Assembly (NCBI RefSeq): GCF_002237655.1
Contig: NZ_NOKT01000022.1
Span: 62,001-126,000 of the forward strand
Source: Streptomyces sp. XY006
Lineage (GTDB): Bacteria > Actinomycetota > Actinomycetes > Streptomycetales > Streptomycetaceae
Direction of reading: 5' to 3'
Length of the DNA stretch: 64,000 nt
Positions within the stretch are counted from its first letter, which is position 1; every line of letters starts with the position of its first letter. Of the stretch, positions 36,180 to 45,338 are shown one piece after another. The notes beneath the pieces are model-generated. The model worked only from the letters and a program-made list of their open reading frames with translations. It was not told where the DNA came from and made no database searches. Position numbers and translations under genes: made by a program.

Positions 36180-37109
36180 TCAGATGTCACCGGCGGCCGC
36201 CAGCGGCAGCACGCTCGCGCCGTGCGCGTCGAGGCTCAGCCGGTTGGCGGCCCAGTCCGCGCCCGCCAGGGCCTCGACCTTGTCGGCGGTGTCCGCGTCG
36301 GCCAGCGCCATGACCGTCGGCCCGGCGCCGGAGATGACCGCGGGGATGCCGTCGCCCCGCAGCCGCTCCACCAGTGCGGCGCTCTCCGGCATGGCCGGGG
36401 CGCGGTACTCCTGGTGCAGACGGTCCTCGGTGGCGGGCAGCAGCAGCTCGGGGCGCCGGGTCAGGGCCTCGACGAGCAGGGCGGCCCGGCCCGCGTTGGT
36501 GGCGGCGTCGACGTGCGGGACGGTACGCGGGAGCAGGCCGCGCGCCGTCTCGGTCAGTACCGGCTTTCCGGGAACGAAAACCACCGGAACGATGGAATCG
36601 GCGGGGTCCATCCTGATCGCGCGGGCGGCACCGCCCTCCATCCAGGACAGCGTGAATCCGCCCAGCAGACACGCGGCGACGTTGTCCGGGTGGCCCTCGA
36701 TCTCCGTGGCGAGTTCGAGCAGTGCCGTGTCGTCGAGCCGGGCCTCGGCGCCTATGGTCACGGCGCGGGCGGCGACGATCCCGGCGCAGATGGCGGCCGA
36801 GGAGGAGCCCAGGCCCCGGCCGTGCGGGATGCGGTTGGCGCAGACGATCTCCAGGCCGCGGGGCTGCCCGCCCAGCAGGTCGAAGGCGGTGCGCAGGGAC
36901 CGCACGAGAAGGTGCTGCTCGTCGCGCGGGAGCGTCTCGCTGCCCTCACCCGCGATGTCGATGTGCAGCCCGGAGTCGGCCACCCGGACGACCACGTCGT
37001 CGTACAAGCCCAGCGCGAGACCGAGGGCGTCGAAGCCCGGGCCGAGGTTGGCGCTGGTGGCGGGGACGCGCACCCGGACGGCGGCGGCGCGGAACGCTGG
37101 ACCGGCCAT
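36180..37109 (-). CDS. thrB: Homoserine kinase (309 aa)
   Basis: It phosphorylates homoserine for threonine synthesis. GHMP-kinase motifs are VPATSANLGPGFD near residue 15, the ATP loop PHGRGLGSSSAAI near 93, and SGAGPTVMAL near the C-terminus. ATG 37109 has AAGGAGA 10 bases upstream. It lies downstream of thrC, but with a 363-base gap, so it may have its own promoter. Confidence 0.96.
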   Translation of the reverse strand: MAGPAFRAAAVRVRVPATSANLGPGFDALGLALGLYDDVVVRVADSGLHIDIAGEGSETLPRDEQHLLVRSLRTAFDLLGGQPRGLEIVCANRIPHGRGLGSSSAAICAGIVAARAVTIGAEARLDDTALLELATEIEGHPDNVAACLLGGFTLSWMEGGAARAIRMDPADSIVPVVFVPGKPVLTETARGLLPRTVPHVDAATNAGRAALLVEALTRRPELLLPATEDRLHQEYRAPAMPESAALVERLRGDGIPAVISGAGPTVMALADADTADKVEALAGADWAANRLSLDAHGASVLPLAAAGDI

Positions 37110-37472
37110 CGCTCGATGACTCTCCTTGAGCTGCGTGATTGTCGAATGACGTTCGATGGACATTCGATGGCGTACGAGAACCCGGGGGGCCGCTGCCGGC
37201 CGGTGGGGGCCGGCCGCTGTCCCGGCCGCGGAGACGGCGCGGCACCACGCTCCGTGCGGAGGCATATGCGGCGGGCGGGTTCAGTACAGCCTATCGAAAC
37301 AAGGTTCTGTGGCGACATAGGGCGCACAGGAGGCGCACGATGCGTGTCGTAAGCCCCCTGTGCACCCCCCGTAGGGAATCTCCCCGGGACGGCGCCGTCT
37401 TACGCCGGAACGTGTCGGGCGTAACACCGGCGCTCGGAGCGTCGGCGCACGTCAGCCCCGGTTCGAGCGCCC
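37110..37472 (-). other. 363-base gap between thrC and thrB
   Basis: No open frame here looks like a gene. The gap is large for a pathway operon (hom and thrC are 6 bases apart) and suggests a separate thrB promoter. I see no clear riboswitch, attenuator peptide or strong hairpin. Confidence 0.4.
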
Positions 37473-38531
37473 TCAGGCGAGACCCAGGCGCTCCGCTGCG
37501 GCCGCCGCGTCGACGGGGACGGTGACCGGCTGCGGGGCACCGGCGACGGCCCAGTCGGGGTCCTTCAGCCCGTTGCCCGTGACGGTGCAGACGATGCGCT
37601 GCCCCGGGTCGACCTTGCCCTGCTCGGCGGCCTTGAGCAGACCGGCGACGGACGCGGCCGACGCCGGCTCGACGAAGACGCCCTCCTGCGCGGCCAACAG
37701 CCGGTAGGCGCGCAGGATCTCACGGTCCGTCACCTCGTCGATGGCGCCGCCCGACTCGTCCCGCGCGGCAAGCGCGTACTGCCACGAGGCCGGGTTGCCG
37801 ATGCGGATCGCGGTGGCGATGGTCGAGGGGTCCTTGACGACCTCGCCGCGCACGATGGGCGCGGAACCGGAGGCCTGGAAGCCCCACATGCGCGGGGTCC
37901 TCGTGGCGACACCGTCGGCGGCGTACTCCGTGTAGCCCTTCCAATAGGCCGTGATGTTGCCCGCGTTGCCCACCGGCAGGACGTGGATGTCGGGCGCGTC
38001 GCCGAGCATGTCCACGATCTCGAAGGCGGCCGTCTTCTGGCCCTCGATGCGCACCGGGTTGACGGAGTTGACCAGCGCCACGGGGTAGTTGTCGCTGAGG
38101 CCGCGCGCGAGCGTGAGGCAGTCGTCGAAGTTGCCGTCGACCTGCAGGATCTTCGCGCCGTGGACCAGGGCCTGGCCCATCTTGCCGAGCGCGATCTTGC
38201 CCTGCGGCACCAGCACGGCGCAGACCATCCCGGCGCGCACGGCGTAGGCGGCGGCGGAGGCCGAGGTGTTGCCGGTGGAGGCGCAGATGACGGCCTGCGC
38301 GCCCTCCTCCTTGGCCCGCGTGATGGCCATGGTCATGCCGCGGTCCTTGAAGGAACCGGTGGGGTTCGCGCCCTCCACCTTGAGGTGGACCTCGCAGCCC
38401 GTGCGCTCGGAGAGCACCTGCGCGGGCACGAGCGGCGTGCCGCCCTCGCGGAGCGTCACGACCGGCGTGCTGTCAGATACCGGCAGCCGGTCCCGGTACT
38501 CCTCGATGATTCCGCGCCACTGGTGGGTCAT
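37473..38531 (-). CDS. thrC: Threonine synthase (352 aa)
   Basis: This PLP enzyme converts O-phosphohomoserine to threonine. The PLP lysine is in GSFKDRGM near residue 62, and the phosphate-binding glycine loop appears as PVGNAGNIT. It is the short actinobacterial form. It starts 6 bases after the hom stop, so the two are co-translated. Confidence 0.96.
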   Translation of the reverse strand: MTHQWRGIIEEYRDRLPVSDSTPVVTLREGGTPLVPAQVLSERTGCEVHLKVEGANPTGSFKDRGMTMAITRAKEEGAQAVICASTGNTSASAAAYAVRAGMVCAVLVPQGKIALGKMGQALVHGAKILQVDGNFDDCLTLARGLSDNYPVALVNSVNPVRIEGQKTAAFEIVDMLGDAPDIHVLPVGNAGNITAYWKGYTEYAADGVATRTPRMWGFQASGSAPIVRGEVVKDPSTIATAIRIGNPASWQYALAARDESGGAIDEVTDREILRAYRLLAAQEGVFVEPASAASVAGLLKAAEQGKVDPGQRIVCTVTGNGLKDPDWAVAGAPQPVTVPVDAAAAAERLGLA

Positions 38532-38537
38532 TGCTGG

Positions 38538-39827
38538 TTACTCTCCTTCAACCCGCATGATGCTGGCGACACCACGCACGGTGTCGAGCTTGCGCAGCGC
38601 CTCGACGGTCCCGGTGAGGGCGGCGTCGGACGCGCGGTGCGTGACGACGACGAGGGACGCCTCGCCGTCCTTCCCCTGCTGGCGAACCGTATCGATCGAG
38701 ACTCCGTGCTCGGCGAAGACGGTCGCGACCTGGGCGAGAACACCCGGTTTGTCGGCCACGTCGAGGCTGATGTGGTAGCGCGTGACGACGTCGCCCATCG
38801 GGGACACGGGGAGGGCGGCGTACGCGGACTCACCCGGTCCGGTCGCGCCGCCGATGCGGTTGCGGCAGACGGCGACGAGGTCGCCGAGCACGGCGGAGGC
38901 CGTGGGGGCACCGCCCGCTCCGGGGCCGTAGAACATGAGCTGCCCGGCGGCGTCGGACTCGACGAACACGGCGTTGTACGCGCCGCGCACGGAGGCCAGC
39001 GGGTGGCTCAGCGGAATCATCGCCGGGTGCACGCGCGCGGTGACCGACGCCCCGTCCGCGGCCCGCTCGCAGATGGCGAGCAGCTTGATGGTGCAGCCCA
39101 TCTCCTTCGCCGAGGCGAAGTCCGCGGCGGTCACCTCGGTCATGCCCTCGCGGTAGACGTCGTCGAGGCGCACGCGCGTGTGGAAGGCGATGCCGGCGAG
39201 GATGGCGGCCTTGGCGGCGGCGTCGAAACCCTCGACGTCGGCGGTCGGGTCGGCCTCGGCGTACCCCAGGGCGGTGGCCTCGTCGAGGGCCTCCTGGTAC
39301 CCGGCGCCGGTCGAGTCCATCTTGTCGAGGATGAAGTTGGTCGTGCCGTTGACGATGCCCATCACCCGGTTGATCTTGTCGCCGGCGAGGGACTCGCGCA
39401 GCGGCCGGATCAGCGGGATGGCGCCGGCGACGGCGGCCTCGTAGTAGAGGTCCTTGCCGTGCTCCCCGGCGGCGGCGTGCAGCGCGGCGCCGTCCTGGGC
39501 GAGCAGCGCCTTGTTGGCGGAGACGACGGAGGCGCCGTGCTCGAAGGCGGTGGTGATGAGGGAGCGGGCCGGCTCGATGCCGCCGATCACCTCCACCACC
39601 ACGTCGATGTCACCGCGTTTGACCAGGGCGGTGGCGTCCGTGGTGATGAGCGCGGGGTCGATGCCCTCGCGTACGCGGTCGGGCCGGCGGACGGCGACAC
39701 CGGCCAGCTCCACCGGGGCCCCGATCCGGGCCGTGAGGTCGTCGGCGTGCGTCGTCATGATGCGCGCCACCTCTGAGCCGACCACTCCACAGCCCAGCAG
39801 CGCCACCTTCAGCGGACGCGTACGCAT
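38538..39827 (-). CDS. hom: Homoserine dehydrogenase (429 aa)
   Basis: It reduces aspartate semialdehyde to homoserine. The Rossmann motif LLGCGVVGSEV is near residue 10, and the catalytic/substrate region has NGTTNFIL. A C-terminal ACT domain (YHISLDVADKPGVLAQVATVF) provides threonine feedback inhibition. ATG 39827 (MRTRPLK) and the adjacent ATG 39830 are both possible; the inner one has better spacing from GAGG. Confidence 0.96.
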   Translation of the reverse strand: MRTRPLKVALLGCGVVGSEVARIMTTHADDLTARIGAPVELAGVAVRRPDRVREGIDPALITTDATALVKRGDIDVVVEVIGGIEPARSLITTAFEHGASVVSANKALLAQDGAALHAAAGEHGKDLYYEAAVAGAIPLIRPLRESLAGDKINRVMGIVNGTTNFILDKMDSTGAGYQEALDEATALGYAEADPTADVEGFDAAAKAAILAGIAFHTRVRLDDVYREGMTEVTAADFASAKEMGCTIKLLAICERAADGASVTARVHPAMIPLSHPLASVRGAYNAVFVESDAAGQLMFYGPGAGGAPTASAVLGDLVAVCRNRIGGATGPGESAYAALPVSPMGDVVTRYHISLDVADKPGVLAQVATVFAEHGVSIDTVRQQGKDGEASLVVVTHRASDAALTGTVEALRKLDTVRGVASIMRVEGE

Positions 39828-40014
39828 CATCCGACCTCGTTTCCTCATTACCGTCTGCGGTGCAACCAGTCTCACCCACCGAACGGGACTTTCTGCCCAT
39901 GGTCCGGATCGTGAGACGTCTATTTCATTTGTACGGGGGTGGAAGACAGGAGATCTTCCACCCCGCGTCATGCGGCTCGTGCGGCTCGTGGAGCGTGTAG
40001 GGCCGCCGTGGGGA

Positions 40015-41406
40015 TCAGCCGACGTCCAGGCGCAGCAGGTCCTCCTCCGTCTCGCGGCGGACGATCACCCGGGCCTCACCGTCGCGCACGGCGACGACGG
40101 GCGGCCGCAGCACGTGGTTGTAGTTGCTGGCCATGGACCGGCAGTAGGCGCCCGTGGCCGGTACCGCGACCAGGTCACCGGGCGCCAGGTCGGCCGGCAG
40201 GAACGCGTCCTTCACCACGATGTCCCCGCTCTCGCAGTGCTTGCCGACGACCCGGGCGAGCATCGGCTCGGCGTCGGAGGTGCGCGAGACCAGGGCGACG
40301 CTGTACTCGGCGTCGTACAGCGCGGTGCGGATGTTGTCCGACATGCCGCCGTCGACGGAGACGTACGTGCGCAGCCCGTCGAGCGGCTTGATCGTGCCGA
40401 CCTCGTAGAGCGTGAAGGCGGTCGGCCCGACGATGGCCCGCCCCGGCTCGACGGAGATGCGGGGCGTGCGCAGCCTGGCGGACTCGCACTCCCGCGTGAC
40501 GATCTCGGTGAGCGCCTTGGCGATCTCGTGCGGCTCGCGCGGGTCGTCGTCGCTGGTGTACGCGATCCCGAGCCCGCCGCCGAGGTCGATCTCGGGCAGT
40601 TCGACGCCGTGCTCGTCGCGGATGTCCTTCAGCAGCCCGACCACCCGGTGGGCGGCGACCTCGAACCCGGACATGTCGAAGATCTGCGAGCCGATGTGGC
40701 TGTGGATGCCGACGAGCTCCAGACCGTCGAGCTGCAGCGCCCGCCGTACGGCCTCGGCGGCCTGCCCGCCGGCCAGCGGGATGCCGAACTTCTGGTCCTC
40801 GTGGGCCGTCGCGATGAACTCGTGGGTGTGCGCCTCGACGCCGACGGTGATGCGGATGAGCACCTTCTGCCGCTTGCCCAGACCCTGCGCGATGTGGGCG
40901 ACGCGCACGATCTCCTGGAACGAGTCGAGCACGATGTGGCCCACGCCGGCCTCGACGGCCCGGGTGATCTCGTCGACGGACTTGTTGTTGCCGTGGAAGG
41001 CGATGCGCTCGGCCGGCATGCCGGCGGACAGGGCGGTGGCCAGCTCACCGCCGGAGCAGACGTCGACGTTCAGCCCCTCCTCGTGCAGCCAGCGCACCAC
41101 GGCCCGGGACAGGAACGCCTTGCCGGCGTAGAACACGTCGGCGCCGGTCCCGAAGGCGGTGCGCCAGGCCCGCGCACGAGCCCGGAAGTCGGCCTCGTCG
41201 AGGACGTACGCCGGGGTCCCGATCTCCTCGGCCAGCCGCGTCACGGGGATCCCGCCGACGGTGACGACACCGTCCTCGTCGCGGGTGACGGTCTCGGCCC
41301 ACACCTTGGGGTCGAGCGCGTTGAGGTCGGCGGGCGGGGCGGAGTAGTGGCCCTCGGGAAGGACATCGGCGTGACGGGGCCCGGCGGGGTGGGCGGAACG
41401 GCTCAT
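40015..41406 (-). CDS. lysA: Diaminopimelate decarboxylase (463 aa)
   Basis: It makes lysine from meso-diaminopimelate. PLP-lysine motif VFYAGKAFLS is near residue 94. The dimer-partner motif with the catalytic cysteine reads HCESGDIVVKD. The glycine-rich phosphate loop DLGGGLGIAY is present. It lies 187 bases upstream of hom and 24 bases downstream of the ArgS-like gene. Confidence 0.96.
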   Translation of the reverse strand: MSRSAHPAGPRHADVLPEGHYSAPPADLNALDPKVWAETVTRDEDGVVTVGGIPVTRLAEEIGTPAYVLDEADFRARARAWRTAFGTGADVFYAGKAFLSRAVVRWLHEEGLNVDVCSGGELATALSAGMPAERIAFHGNNKSVDEITRAVEAGVGHIVLDSFQEIVRVAHIAQGLGKRQKVLIRITVGVEAHTHEFIATAHEDQKFGIPLAGGQAAEAVRRALQLDGLELVGIHSHIGSQIFDMSGFEVAAHRVVGLLKDIRDEHGVELPEIDLGGGLGIAYTSDDDPREPHEIAKALTEIVTRECESARLRTPRISVEPGRAIVGPTAFTLYEVGTIKPLDGLRTYVSVDGGMSDNIRTALYDAEYSVALVSRTSDAEPMLARVVGKHCESGDIVVKDAFLPADLAPGDLVAVPATGAYCRSMASNYNHVLRPPVVAVRDGEARVIVRRETEEDLLRLDVG

Positions 41407-41430
41407 GATTCGTGTGCCTCTTCTTGGCTC

Positions 41431-42585
41431 TCAGAGGTGTTCGGGTGCGTCGATGCCGAGCAGGGACAGGCCGCCGGCCAGCACCGTCCCGGCGGCTTCG
41501 GCGAGAGCGAGCCGGGCACGGTGGGCGGCCGAGGGTTTCTCCTCACCGAGCGGCAGCACGGCGGGGAGCAGGGGCAGCGTGGCATCGGCAACGGCGACGA
41601 GGTGCCGGGCCAGACGGTCGGGGGCGTCCTGGGCGGCGACGAGGACGCGGGGGTGGTCGCCGAGGAGGGCGAGCAGGGTGGGGGCGGTGGATTCGCGGAG
41701 GGGGGCGGGGTCGGGCACGGGCCGGATGGTTGGGTCGGCGGCGTTGCGCGGGAGGGCAATGGGGCCGGGCTCAGGACGAAAGCCCAGGTCGGCGGCGTTG
41801 CGCAGCAGGGCCCGGGTGCGGGCGTGGGCGTACCGGACGCGGAAGAGGGGGTTGGTCTCCCGCTGGACGAGATGCTCCCGGGTGATGCGGGGGCGGTCGT
41901 GGAGGGCGGGGTGCAACAGGGCCCAGCGAGCGGCGTCCCGGCCGAGGGGAAGAGGGTCGGCGGGGGCGGGCAGGGGCCGGACGGTCTCGGAGCCATCGAG
42001 CTCGACGTCGACGAGACGGCTTGGCTCGGACAGGTCGTCGGCGTCGCCGAGACCGCTTGGCTCGTACAGGTCGTCGGGGTCGACACCGAGTACGGACGTC
42101 CACTCCGGGTCGAGCGGCCCGTCGTGGTGGACGCGAACGAAGTGGCCCTGGCTACGCCGCACCCGCGCGACGACGTCCGCGACCACGACGGCACGCACCT
42201 CGGCCGGACACCGCAGCCGGACGAGTGTCCCGCTGGGCGACACGGCGTGCCCGTACCGTCGCCCGCGGCTGAGGATCTCTACGACGAGGTCGGCGGAGGC
42301 GGTGCCATCCAGGCTGAGGTTGAGGAACCCGGGCCCGGTGACGGCGACGTCGCTGACGCCGTGCTGTTCGAGCAGACGCGCGCGGAGGATCTCGGCGACG
42401 CGCCGCGGGGGCTGCCCCGCCGCACGGGCCAGCTGAAGGGCGATGTTCGTGGCGTAGTCACCACACCCTCCGGGCCCGGGCGGAGCGACCACGGCCCGCT
42501 CGGGCACGGTCACGCTCAGCTCACCCTCGTCGACAGCACGACGCACGGCGTGCAGCACGGTGCGGGAGAGCTCGACGGGGGTCAC
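41431..42585 (-). CDS. ArgS-derived anticodon-binding protein without a catalytic domain (384 aa)
   Basis: Residues 1-~85 match the N-terminal Add-1 domain of arginyl-tRNA synthetase (GDYATNIALQLARAAGQPPR, GPGFLNLSLD). The C-terminal half matches the DALR anticodon-binding helices (RVRYAHARTRALLRNAADLGF near residue 260). The class I catalytic domain with HIGH and KMSKS is absent. Actinobacterial annotations call such proteins 'NrtL', a name I recall without knowing a function. In Mycobacterium this position next to lysA holds a full-length argS. GTG 42585 is a likely start; ATG 42648 is an alternative. Confidence 0.8.
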   Translation of the reverse strand: MTPVELSRTVLHAVRRAVDEGELSVTVPERAVVAPPGPGGCGDYATNIALQLARAAGQPPRRVAEILRARLLEQHGVSDVAVTGPGFLNLSLDGTASADLVVEILSRGRRYGHAVSPSGTLVRLRCPAEVRAVVVADVVARVRRSQGHFVRVHHDGPLDPEWTSVLGVDPDDLYEPSGLGDADDLSEPSRLVDVELDGSETVRPLPAPADPLPLGRDAARWALLHPALHDRPRITREHLVQRETNPLFRVRYAHARTRALLRNAADLGFRPEPGPIALPRNAADPTIRPVPDPAPLRESTAPTLLALLGDHPRVLVAAQDAPDRLARHLVAVADATLPLLPAVLPLGEEKPSAAHRARLALAEAAGTVLAGGLSLLGIDAPEHL

Positions 42586-42715
42586 GGGGACCAGCGTATG
42601 GGAGGAGGGGGGTGGGTATGCGACCCGGTTTGGCGGACGGTCCGGCATGTGGACGCGGAGTGCGCCCGTCCGGGGCGGCCACGCACAGGACCTCGCACGC
42701 GGCCGGCGTCCGCGT

Positions 42716-43273
42716 CTACGGCACGGCCGACTGATCCACGACGGCGGTTGAGGCGCTGTCGGCCCCGAGGACACCCGGTCCGAGGCCACCCTGCTCACGG
42801 GTGTCGCTGTCCAGTCCGCCGGGACCGACGCCGTCACCGGCGTCGACGTCGGGACCGTCCCCGCCCTGCCGCCCTCCCTGACCCCGACTCCGACTGCGGG
42901 CTCGCTCGACCAACTGCCGCACCATGGCGACAAGTTCGGCCGGCTCGAAGGGCTTGGCGAGGAAGGCGTCGACGCCGACGTCGAGTCCGGCCTCGACCTC
43001 GTATTGCGTACAAGCACTGACGATGGCGAGGGGCACGTCCCGAGTGCGCGGATCGGCCCGCAGCCGACTGGCGGTCCTGAGCCCGTCCAGCCGCGGCATG
43101 GCCACGTCGAGGGTCACTGCATCGGGCCGCACCTGATGAACGACATCAAGACACTCGGCACCGTCGGCCGCGGTCACGACCTCCAGCCCCTCCAGCTCGA
43201 GGTTGACCCTGATCAGCTGCCGGATGACCTTGTTGTCGTCCACAACAAGCACCCGGCCCCACGCGCCTGGCAC
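42716..43273 (-). CDS. CheY-like response regulator with disordered tail (185 aa)
   Basis: One receiver domain spans residues ~6-122: acidic pocket VVDDNK, phospho-acceptor D in AVTLDVAMPRLDG, and lysine in FLAKPFEP. No output domain follows, only a ~60-residue Gly/Asp-rich tail. Such single-domain regulators act by protein contact. GTG 43273 (VPGAWGRVLVVDDN) fits the family N-terminus. There is no convincing ribosome site, so a leaderless mRNA is possible. Confidence 0.85.
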   Translation of the reverse strand: MPGAWGRVLVVDDNKVIRQLIRVNLELEGLEVVTAADGAECLDVVHQVRPDAVTLDVAMPRLDGLRTASRLRADPRTRDVPLAIVSACTQYEVEAGLDVGVDAFLAKPFEPAELVAMVRQLVERARSRSRGQGGRQGGDGPDVDAGDGVGPGGLDSDTREQGGLGPGVLGADSASTAVVDQSAVP

Positions 43274-43397
43274 AACTCGAGAGTAGGTCGCCGTCGGCCA
43301 TCGCGTCCGGGTTTTCCCCACTTCCACCCCGCACGAGCGACCCGCACCACCGCCCCCGACAGCGGAAACCCGTTCATGACCACCCCGAGGGAGCTGG

Positions 43398-43403
43398 TAG
43401 TGT
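43398..43403 (+). promoter_or_regulatory. Possible -10 box of the tRNA-Arg promoter
   Basis: TAGTGT lies 33 bases upstream of the tRNA 5' end, with a weak -35 (CATGAC) 17 bases upstream of it. The assignment rests on position only. Confidence 0.35.
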
Positions 43404-43436
43404 TCTACCCGTCGCCGCGAGCAACGCGACCGACAC

Positions 43437-43508
43437 GCCCCCGTAGCTCAGGGGATAGAGCAACGGCCTCCGGAGCCGTGTGCGCAGGTTCGAATCCTGC
43501 CGGGGGCA
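43437..43508 (+). tRNA. tRNA-Arg (anticodon CCG)
   Basis: The cloverleaf is complete: acceptor GCCCCCG with CGGGGGC, D arm GCTC/GAGC, anticodon stem ACGGC/GCCGT with loop CTCCGGA, variable loop GTGC, T arm GCAGG-TTCGAAT-CCTGC, discriminator A. CCA is not encoded. The 3' part from 43465 onward belongs to the att repeat, so the functional tRNA is regenerated by element sequence after integration. Confidence 0.97.
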
Positions 43509-43576
43509 CTTCGCATGAGGTGCCCAAAGACCCCGCCATCAGCGCTTTCGCTGAGACGGGGTCTTCGCGTATGTGC
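43465..43576 (+). repeat. Left attachment repeat (attL side) of the integrative element
   Basis: Bases 43465-43509 are identical (45 bp) to 58920-58964. Similarity continues to 43576 with only three substitutions, at 43510, 43512 and 43536. The repeat covers the tRNA from inside the anticodon stem to the 3' end plus the following terminator. Confidence 0.95.
43527..43565 (+). terminator. tRNA terminator, element-borne copy
   Basis: AAGACCCCG pairs with CGGGGTCTT, and CAGCG with CGCTG further in, loop CTTT. Compared with the copy at attR it has one change (C at 43536) that shortens the outer stem from 11 to 9 bp. Confidence 0.85.
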
Positions 43577-43740
43577 AGGCGTGTGCCGCTCGGGGCGGCT
43601 GTATGTCGGGGGCTGTGGACTATGCGTGGACTGGCCGCAGGCCAGGAATCCGCAGGTCAGACCCGGAAAACGCCGAGGCCCCCGGACCGTAGTCCAGGGG
43701 CCATCATGCCGTAGGTGCGTGTGTCAGAGGTGTGCCGGGA

Positions 43741-45147
43741 TCAGGTCCCGTCGCCGGGCTCGCCTTCCTGGCCGTCGTCCTCACCGAGAAGCTCGGCGAT
43801 CCGGCGGTTGGCGATGTCCTGGCGGCCGTCGAGGCACTTCGCGTACCGGCTCAGCAGCACTTCGACGCTGTTGCCCGCGCGCTCCGCAACCTCGGTGGGA
43901 TCGACGCCAGCGTTGAGCCAGGAGGAGAGCGCTGCGTGCCTCAGGTCGTAGGGCCGAGCGGCCAGCGGCGAGGCCACCTGTTCCGGCGTGAGCGCCAGGT
44001 GCCGAGCCTCGTCCCAGACGCGCCAGTACGTAGTGGAGGCGACCACTCCCCCACGTTCGTTGGCGAACAGGCGCCCATCCGTGGCAGTGCCGAACTCCTC
44101 GATGTGGGCAAGGAGCATGCGGACGAGACGAGGCGGGATCGGGACGATGCGGGTTTCGTTCGCGGGGCGATTCTTGAGCCCGCGGTTGTCGTGAACCTCC
44201 CCGGTCCCGGTCCAGCGCTTCCCCACCGTCGGACGGGTCTTCTCCAGGATCAGCGAACCCCACCCGGTCTCCGGCAGCGTGCAGTCCGGACGACGCAGCG
44301 CCACAGCTTCCGCCGGCCGAAGCCCACCGAAGTACATGCAGGCGAAGAGCGCGACCAGGCGCCGCCCACGGGCTCTGCGGTAGCCGCCGACATAAGAGAC
44401 GGCGGCCAGGAGCTCGCGTGCCTGCCGAGGGTTCACCACGACCCGGCGGTCGACTTCCTTGGTCACCATCGGCGGCTTCCACTTCACGAGCGTGACCGGG
44501 TTCTCCGGGAGCTCCCCCAGTTCGACCGCGTAGGCAAGGGCGTTGAAGAGGACCGCGCGCTTGCGCCGTACCGTCTCTGCGGCCGCTGGAGCGCCCGACA
44601 GCTTGAGCTTGAGCGAGTCGAGGACGCGGCGGATGTCTGCCGGATTCTTAAGCATCGCCAACGGCAGCGAGGCCTTGGCCACCCAGCGAAGGGCATTCGC
44701 GATGTCAACCGGCGGAGTTTCGTCGTCCGAGGCTTCGACGACGAAGGCCCAGCCCCGCAGCGCACGGCGCAAGACGTCGTCAGCAGGCCGCCCAGGCCGA
44801 TCACCCAGCAGCTGAGTCGTGACGAGCGTCATCGTCTCGTTCAAGCTGTCGCGGGAGTTCGGAGCCGCGTGCGGCCACTTCATGGCGACGTACGCCCGTG
44901 CGAAGTCGTACCAGGTACGGGACGCTTTGACGGGTGCCATCGAGTCCGGCAGACCAGTGTCCGTGTCGAAGGCCTCGCCCTTCTGCGCAGCCCGAAGAAG
45001 CTTGGCGCGGAAGTTGTCGGCGAGTGCCTTGGTCCGGAAAGTCTCGGAGAACGGCGGGGCGTCGGCAACCTTCCATCGCACGTCATAGGACGGCGTCTTG
45101 TAGGGCCGCTTGCGGATGCCCCACACCCTCACGTCATGCGACTTCAC
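43741..45147 (-). CDS. int: Site-specific tyrosine recombinase (integrase) of the AICE (468 aa)
   Basis: It catalyses integration and, with Xis, excision at the tRNA-Arg att site. The catalytic domain shows R277 in GGLRPAEAV, the HxxR box as R398-PYDLRH with R403 and H404, and the nucleophile Y435 in LLSRYAKCLD. The usual second histidine is N426 (AGNS), a tolerated change. The N-terminal arm-binding and core-binding regions are of normal length. It is adjacent to attL and coupled to xis by a 4-base overlap. Confidence 0.95.
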   Translation of the reverse strand: MKSHDVRVWGIRKRPYKTPSYDVRWKVADAPPFSETFRTKALADNFRAKLLRAAQKGEAFDTDTGLPDSMAPVKASRTWYDFARAYVAMKWPHAAPNSRDSLNETMTLVTTQLLGDRPGRPADDVLRRALRGWAFVVEASDDETPPVDIANALRWVAKASLPLAMLKNPADIRRVLDSLKLKLSGAPAAAETVRRKRAVLFNALAYAVELGELPENPVTLVKWKPPMVTKEVDRRVVVNPRQARELLAAVSYVGGYRRARGRRLVALFACMYFGGLRPAEAVALRRPDCTLPETGWGSLILEKTRPTVGKRWTGTGEVHDNRGLKNRPANETRIVPIPPRLVRMLLAHIEEFGTATDGRLFANERGGVVASTTYWRVWDEARHLALTPEQVASPLAARPYDLRHAALSSWLNAGVDPTEVAERAGNSVEVLLSRYAKCLDGRQDIANRRIAELLGEDDGQEGEPGDGT

Positions 45148-45338
45148 GCCGCCTCCGCGAGCCCGTGGAGCCAGGCGTCGAAGTCACTGCGCCAAACGCG
45201 GAGCTCACCATTCGGCAGCTTGATCGCTTCCGGAGCCTGCCCTAGCTCGCGCCAACGGTAGAAGGTTCGGCGGGACACTCCGCCCAGCTCGGCGAGGATC
45301 TGCGGGACAGTCATCAGTTCGTCCCGTCGGCGGTCCAT
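45144..45338 (-). CDS. xis: Excisionase, small MerR/BldC-type helix-turn-helix protein (64 aa)
   Basis: This recombination directionality factor has a winged helix-turn-helix, LMTVPQILAELGGVSRRTFYRWRE, near residues 8-31, followed by LPNGELRVWRSDFDAWL, typical of AlpA/Xis proteins that bend att DNA. It overlaps int by 4 bases at its end and the rep gene by 25 bases at its start, so rep-xis-int is one transcription unit. Confidence 0.92.
   Translation of the reverse strand: MDRRRDELMTVPQILAELGGVSRRTFYRWRELGQAPEAIKLPNGELRVWRSDFDAWLHGLAEAA

Noticed and set aside
39454..43020. Plus-strand open frame of 1188 codons
   Set aside because: It is antisense to hom, lysA, the ArgS-like gene and the response regulator, all recognised by motifs.
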